This document shows positions 6,128 through 8,827 of a DNA stretch of 8,827 nt, in pieces (the first letter of the stretch is position 1; each line of letters starts with the position of its first letter). The DNA is taken from the NCBI GenBank assembly GCA_017475415.1, contig JAFVFM010000161.1:1-8827 (forward strand). Reading direction: 5' to 3'. Under the pieces are notes generated by a model. It had not been told where the DNA came from and did not search any database. It was given only the letters and a program-made list of their open reading frames with translations. The DNA is from Solobacterium sp. Lineage in GTDB: Bacteria; Bacillota_I; Bacilli_A; Erysipelotrichales; Erysipelotrichaceae. The translations under genes and the position numbers were made by a program.

Positions 6128-6856
6128 ATGGCTAATGTAGCAGCATTTTTTGATATAGATGGAACAATCTATCGTGATGGCTTAATTATTGAAGTATTTA
6201 AAAAGATGATTAATTATGAATTAGTGGATATGGATAGATGGCTTTTAGAAGTAAAGCCTGCCTTTGAAGCTTGGGATAGACGCTTAGGAGATTATGATAA
6301 TTATTTGGGTAAGATAGTGGACATCTTTAAAGAAACAATCAAAGGGAAAGATCATTTGCATATAGATTGGATATCAAAACATGTTGTTGAGCAAAAGGGA
6401 GATCGTGTTTATCAATATACGAGAAAAGAAATAGAAAGACATCGCTCTTTGGGACATAAGATTATAACGATTAGTGGTTCACCTTATGAATTAGTTAGAG
6501 AAATGGCAAACAAATATCATTTCGATGACTTTAGAGGAACAATCTATGAACTAGATGAAGATGGTCACTATACAGGAGAAATCATTCCTATGTGGGATAG
6601 CCTTTCTAAACAAAAGGCTATGCAGGGATTAAAGGAAGAATATGGTTTGGATCTAGCACAATGTTATGCCTATGGAGATACCAATGGTGATTTAACCATG
6701 TTAAATAGTGTTGGTCACCCTACAGCGATTAATCCATCTAAAGAATTGTTAAATCATATTATGGGGGATGGAGAACTAAAGAAACGCATCAATATAGTGG
6801 TAGAAAGAAAAGACGTAATCTACCAAATGGATATTGAACATCTTAATTATTTATAG
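6128..6856 (+). CDS. HAD-superfamily hydrolase, subfamily IB (phosphoserine-phosphatase-like)
   Basis: Phosphomonoesterase of the HAD class using an aspartyl-phosphate intermediate and Mg. From the chosen start (242 residues) motif I is FFDIDGT with nucleophile D9 and acid/base D11, motif II is TISGSP with S116, motif III Lys lies in SLSKQKA (161-163), and motif IV is YGDTNGD with D184 and D188; an alpha-helical cap follows motif I, as in SerB-like subfamily IB. The frame is open upstream to a TTG at 6050 and an ATG at 6092, but the ATG at 6128 puts motif I at the normal distance from the N-terminus and has AGGTGG just upstream; the 6092 start has AAGGAG only 3 nt away and cannot be fully excluded. 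It is divergent from the serC-serA operon and may dephosphorylate phosphoserine, completing the pathway; the substrate is an inference. Ends in a clear terminator. Confidence 0.85.
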   Translation: MANVAAFFDIDGTIYRDGLIIEVFKKMINYELVDMDRWLLEVKPAFEAWDRRLGDYDNYLGKIVDIFKETIKGKDHLHIDWISKHVVEQKGDRVYQYTRKEIERHRSLGHKIITISGSPYELVREMANKYHFDDFRGTIYELDEDGHYTGEIIPMWDSLSKQKAMQGLKEEYGLDLAQCYAYGDTNGDLTMLNSVGHPTAINPSKELLNHIMGDGELKKRINIVVERKDVIYQMDIEHLNYL

Positions 6857-6885
6857 GATTATGAATTGAAAAGAATAGTCTTTTG

Positions 6886-6910
6886 AAATGCTTAGAAATA
6901 AGCATTTTTT
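6886..6910 (+). terminator. Rho-independent terminator after the HAD phosphatase
   Basis: AAATGCTT (6886-6893) pairs with AAGCATTT (6900-6907) around AGAAAT, followed by further T. It begins 30 bases after the phosphatase stop codon. Confidence 0.85.
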
Positions 6911-6918
6911 GCTGATGA

Positions 6919-7050
6919 ATTACTTTGAAAAATGAATTAGGTATAGAAATCCGTGACTTATTGAAATAGCTGGTAGATTTGCATAATGGTGTTCGAGGTG
7001 TAGATGCGCGGGTATTCATGGTTGGTAATAAGCAATGCATAGAAAAATAA
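6919..7050 (+). pseudogene. Possible gene remnant with an in-frame amber codon
   Basis: One frame reads LKNELGIEIRDLLK, then TAG (6967-6969), then LVDLHNGVRGVDARVFMVG ... IEK and TAA (7048-7050). The composition is protein-like across the TAG (heptad-like Leu/Ile/Val spacing, Gly-Val-Arg-Gly-Val-Asp), unlike the AT-rich DNA around it, so a single CAG-to-TAG or GAG-to-TAG change in a decayed gene tail is the simplest reading. There is no ATG or ribosome binding site at the left end. I do not recognise the family. Confidence 0.35.
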
Positions 7051-7120
7051 AATATAACTTTGGAAAAAATAAAGTACAACTTTAAATTATATGTTATTCT
7101 ATTAGTGGGAGGTATAAGGA

Positions 7121-8359
7121 ATGCTAGAAAGAACAATTATTGTGCAAATTAAAGAATCTATCAAACACTTTCCGGTAACTATTGTAAGTGGGCCAAGACA
7201 AGTTGGTAAATCAACGCTTTTATATCATGAGATGGTTAAAGAAGGATATACATATATATCTTTAGATGACAGACAAAATAGAATGAATGCAATAAATGAT
7301 CCTGTATCTTTTCTAGATAACCTCTCTTATCCTGTGATTATTGATGAATGTCAAAGAGCAAAAGAACTATTCATCGAAATAGAAGCTATAGTTAATAAAA
7401 TAAGGTTAGAAAAAGGTAGCAATGCTGCTAACGGAATGTTTATATTGTCTGGTTCAAGTTCTAAAGCATTATTAGAAAATGCTAAAGAAACAATGGCTGG
7501 AAGATGCAATATATTAAAAATGAATCCATTGTCTATAAGAGAAATATTACAATTAAAAGAAAGACCTTTTGATATTGATAAGAAAATATCTCCTAATAGA
7601 TCTAATGATTATTCTTTGAATAATAATCAATTATTAGAGTATATCCTTATAGGGGGCATGCCACAATTCTATGATGATTCGAATACCCCAAGGAATCAGT
7701 ATTTTTCATCATATATAGAAACCTACATAAATGTTGATTTGCCAGAAGTGTTGGGGGTTAAAAATGAAAAGCAATTTAATGATTTTTTAACTCTTATAGC
7801 TTCTAATACAGGGCAAGAATTAATATATGATACTATTGCGAAACAGACAGGGGTTAAATCACCTACAATAAAACAATGGATTTCAGCTTTGGAAAAAACG
7901 GGAATCATATGGCTGGCGAGGCCATATAATGAACAGTCAATTGTTAAGCAAGTCACAAAAAGACCTAAGATATATTTTTTTGATACAGGACTTGCGAGTT
8001 ATCTATGTGGCATCAATGATGTTGCTACATTGGATATAAGCTTTTTAAAAGGGCGCTTTATCGAAACATTGATTGCGAATGAAATAAGAAAATCATATAC
8101 GAATTTTGGTTTGAATCAACCTATTAACTATTACAGAGATAATAATCAAAAAGAAATTGACTTAGTTATTTTAAAAGATGGAAAACTAATGTTGATAGAA
8201 TGTAAAAGTGGTCAAAACTATAACATCAAAGATGTGTCTTCTTTTTCTGCAATGGACGATACAAAGTATAGAAAGGGAACCAACGCTATCATTTGTACGA
8301 CGAATAAATACTATAGTATAGGAAATAACGAAATTGTTTTACCAATTAGTTCGATATAA
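7121..8359 (+). CDS. AAA ATPase with C-terminal DUF4143 / PD-(D/E)XK-nuclease-like domain
   Basis: 412 residues, the normal size for this family of single-gene ATPases. Walker A is GPRQVGKST (24-32), Walker B VIIDE (72-76), a sensor-like LSGSSS at 109-114 and a Gly-Arg (AGRC, 126-129) typical of the family follow. A winged-helix-like segment (about 234-265, TGVKSPTIKQWISAL) precedes the DUF4143 part, whose REIDLVI-like KEIDLVI (344-350, D347) and LIECKSG (358-364, E360, K362) match the E-D-ExK layout of PD-(D/E)XK nucleases. Its cellular role is not established; such proteins are common, often in variable regions, and have been linked to defence or mobile DNA only loosely. The ATG at 7121 has GGGAGG 8 nt upstream. 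The upstream DNA is AT-rich with a weak possible promoter (TTGGAA 7060, TAAATT 7083). Alone in its transcription unit. Confidence 0.85.
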   Translation: MLERTIIVQIKESIKHFPVTIVSGPRQVGKSTLLYHEMVKEGYTYISLDDRQNRMNAINDPVSFLDNLSYPVIIDECQRAKELFIEIEAIVNKIRLEKGSNAANGMFILSGSSSKALLENAKETMAGRCNILKMNPLSIREILQLKERPFDIDKKISPNRSNDYSLNNNQLLEYILIGGMPQFYDDSNTPRNQYFSSYIETYINVDLPEVLGVKNEKQFNDFLTLIASNTGQELIYDTIAKQTGVKSPTIKQWISALEKTGIIWLARPYNEQSIVKQVTKRPKIYFFDTGLASYLCGINDVATLDISFLKGRFIETLIANEIRKSYTNFGLNQPINYYRDNNQKEIDLVILKDGKLMLIECKSGQNYNIKDVSSFSAMDDTKYRKGTNAIICTTNKYYSIGNNEIVLPISSI

Positions 8360-8604
8360 ATACATTGTATATTTTAGTGTTGAATAATTCGCTCACAAAG
8401 TATTTTTTATATTGCTTAATTAATTGTGATAACCGCTAACTAGCGAATAATAAAAAATGTTAGATAGCAAAAAAAGTTAATTGAATAGCTAATGGATCTC
8501 ATAATGATGATTGAGGTATAAAATGGTGAAAAGTTCAGATTTTGGATACCTTAAAGATAAATATGCGAGAAATCATTAGCATATATATTATTTGAATGCT
8601 AAAG
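8360..8604. other. Non-coding AT-rich stretch with small inverted repeats
   Basis: I see no gene. The longest start-to-stop frame I noticed is 18 codons (ATG at 8523) with no ribosome binding site. A short palindrome CGCTA-AC-TAGCG lies at 8434-8445, and ATTCGCT (8387-8393) is inverted as AGCGAAT (8442-8448), so alternative hairpins are possible. No clear T-tract follows either. Confidence 0.5.
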
Positions 8605-8634
8605 AAAAAAGCCTTAATTTATAGGCTTATTTTA
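8605..8634. terminator. Weak bidirectional terminator-like hairpin
   Basis: AAGCCT (8609-8614) pairs with AGGCTT (8623-8628) around 8 bases. The plus strand continues ATTTTAAATT and the minus strand runs into TTTTTTC, so the minus-strand version is the better terminator. It would shield the Hsp20 promoter from upstream transcription. Confidence 0.45.
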
Positions 8635-8673
8635 AATTATATAGAAATAACAACAAAATAATAAAAAAGATTT

Positions 8674-8700
8674 TTAGCACTTACCTATTGACAGTGCTAA
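8674..8700 (+). promoter_or_regulatory. CIRCE operator (HrcA binding site)
   Basis: TTAGCACT, 11 bases, AGTGCTAA: the CIRCE consensus TTAGCACTC-N9-GAGTGCTAA with exact spacing and only the innermost base pair of the 9-bp arms changed (T and C instead of C and G). The right arm overlaps the -35 box of the promoter. HrcA would repress here and release on heat shock. Confidence 0.9.
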
Positions 8701-8715
8701 ATATATGGCTATAAT
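8688..8715 (+). promoter_or_regulatory. Consensus sigma-A promoter for hsp20
   Basis: TTGACA (8688-8693) and TATAAT (8710-8715) are perfect consensus boxes separated by 16 bases. The -35 box lies in the centre and right arm of the CIRCE repeat, so bound HrcA would block RNA polymerase directly. Confidence 0.9.
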
Positions 8716-8725
8716 AATAAGTGTA

Positions 8726-8740
8726 AAGGGAAGAACCCTT
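8726..8740 (+). promoter_or_regulatory. 5'-leader hairpin of hsp20
   Basis: AAGGG (8726-8730) pairs with CCCTT (8736-8740) around AAGAA, close to the expected RNA 5' end and 9 bases before the ribosome binding site. It may stabilise the message; an alternative weaker fold could involve the ribosome binding site. Confidence 0.4.
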
Positions 8741-8761
8741 GAGAATATGGAGGTAAGAAGT

Positions 8762-8827
8762 ATGAAGTATTCAATGGCTAGAAGAAATGATTTATTTGAT
8801 GACATGTTTGACAGCATGTTCAGAGCA
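8762..8827 (+). CDS. Small heat-shock protein Hsp20, N-terminal 22 residues (runs off the window)
   Basis: The visible start MKYSMARRNDLFDDMFDSMF resembles the N-terminus of Firmicutes Hsp20/alpha-crystallin proteins, which open with Asp-Asp-Phe/Met-rich amphipathic sequence before the alpha-crystallin domain. The domain itself is outside the window, so the call leans on the CIRCE operator and promoter just upstream. GGAGGT (8749-8754) lies 7 nt before the ATG. Hsp20 would act as an ATP-independent holdase for unfolding cytosolic proteins. Confidence 0.75.
   Translation, partial: MKYSMARRNDLFDDMFDSMFRA

Noticed and set aside
6843..7136. Minus-strand frame of 97 codons between the HAD and AAA ATPase genes
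   Set aside because: It overlaps a terminator and the start of the ATPase gene, has no ribosome binding site, and is opposite the plus-strand remnant at 6919-7050.
8523..8579. Short 18-codon frame starting ATGGTGAAAAG
   Set aside because: Too short, no ribosome binding site, no recognisable peptide class.

Overview
The window looks like chromosome of a low-GC Gram-positive bacterium. The base composition is AT-rich, and there are strong AGGAGG-type ribosome binding sites, a CIRCE/HrcA operator, a cell-wall-anchored type surface protein and serC-serA genes. The overall style suggests a host-associated Firmicute such as a gut or oral Erysipelotrichia or Clostridia member; that lineage is an inference, not proven.

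Layout. Positions 1-1685 (+) are the C-terminal part of a large surface protein: three InlB/Listeria-Bacteroides-type repeats, two D2-type isopeptide-forming domains, a Thr-Pro linker and a terminal membrane anchor. Two back-to-back terminators (1693-1753) separate it from a leftward operon. Read on the minus strand, that operon is a small unrecognised gene, then serC (phosphoserine aminotransferase), then serA (3-phosphoglycerate dehydrogenase), i.e. the first two steps of serine synthesis. Across the divergent region at 6004-6127 lies a HAD-IB phosphatase (6128-6856, +), which could supply the third step. Further right are a short gene remnant (6919-7050), an AAA ATPase with a DUF4143/PD-(D/E)XK-like C-terminus (7121-8359, +), about 250 bases with no gene, and the first 22 codons of a small heat-shock protein (Hsp20) behind a promoter overlapped by a CIRCE operator.

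The main discovery is a compact IscB element of about 1.55 kb (4313-5864) inserted in the small gene upstream of serC. It has hairpins at both ends, an iscB gene (RuvC + HNH RNA-guided nuclease, catalytic residues present) and a structured upstream non-coding region expected to be the omega-RNA. It carries no transposase. Removing exactly 4313-5864 restores an uninterrupted 147-codon reading frame with no target duplication, as expected for IS200/IS605-type insertion. The geometry predicts both the guide (the last 16 nt of the interrupted gene before the element) and the target-adjacent motif (GAGAA on the other side). The encoded nuclease is therefore predicted to recognise the empty, uninterrupted allele of its own host gene. 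Because iscB lies on the same strand as the serine operon, its RNA may be made from that operon's promoter.
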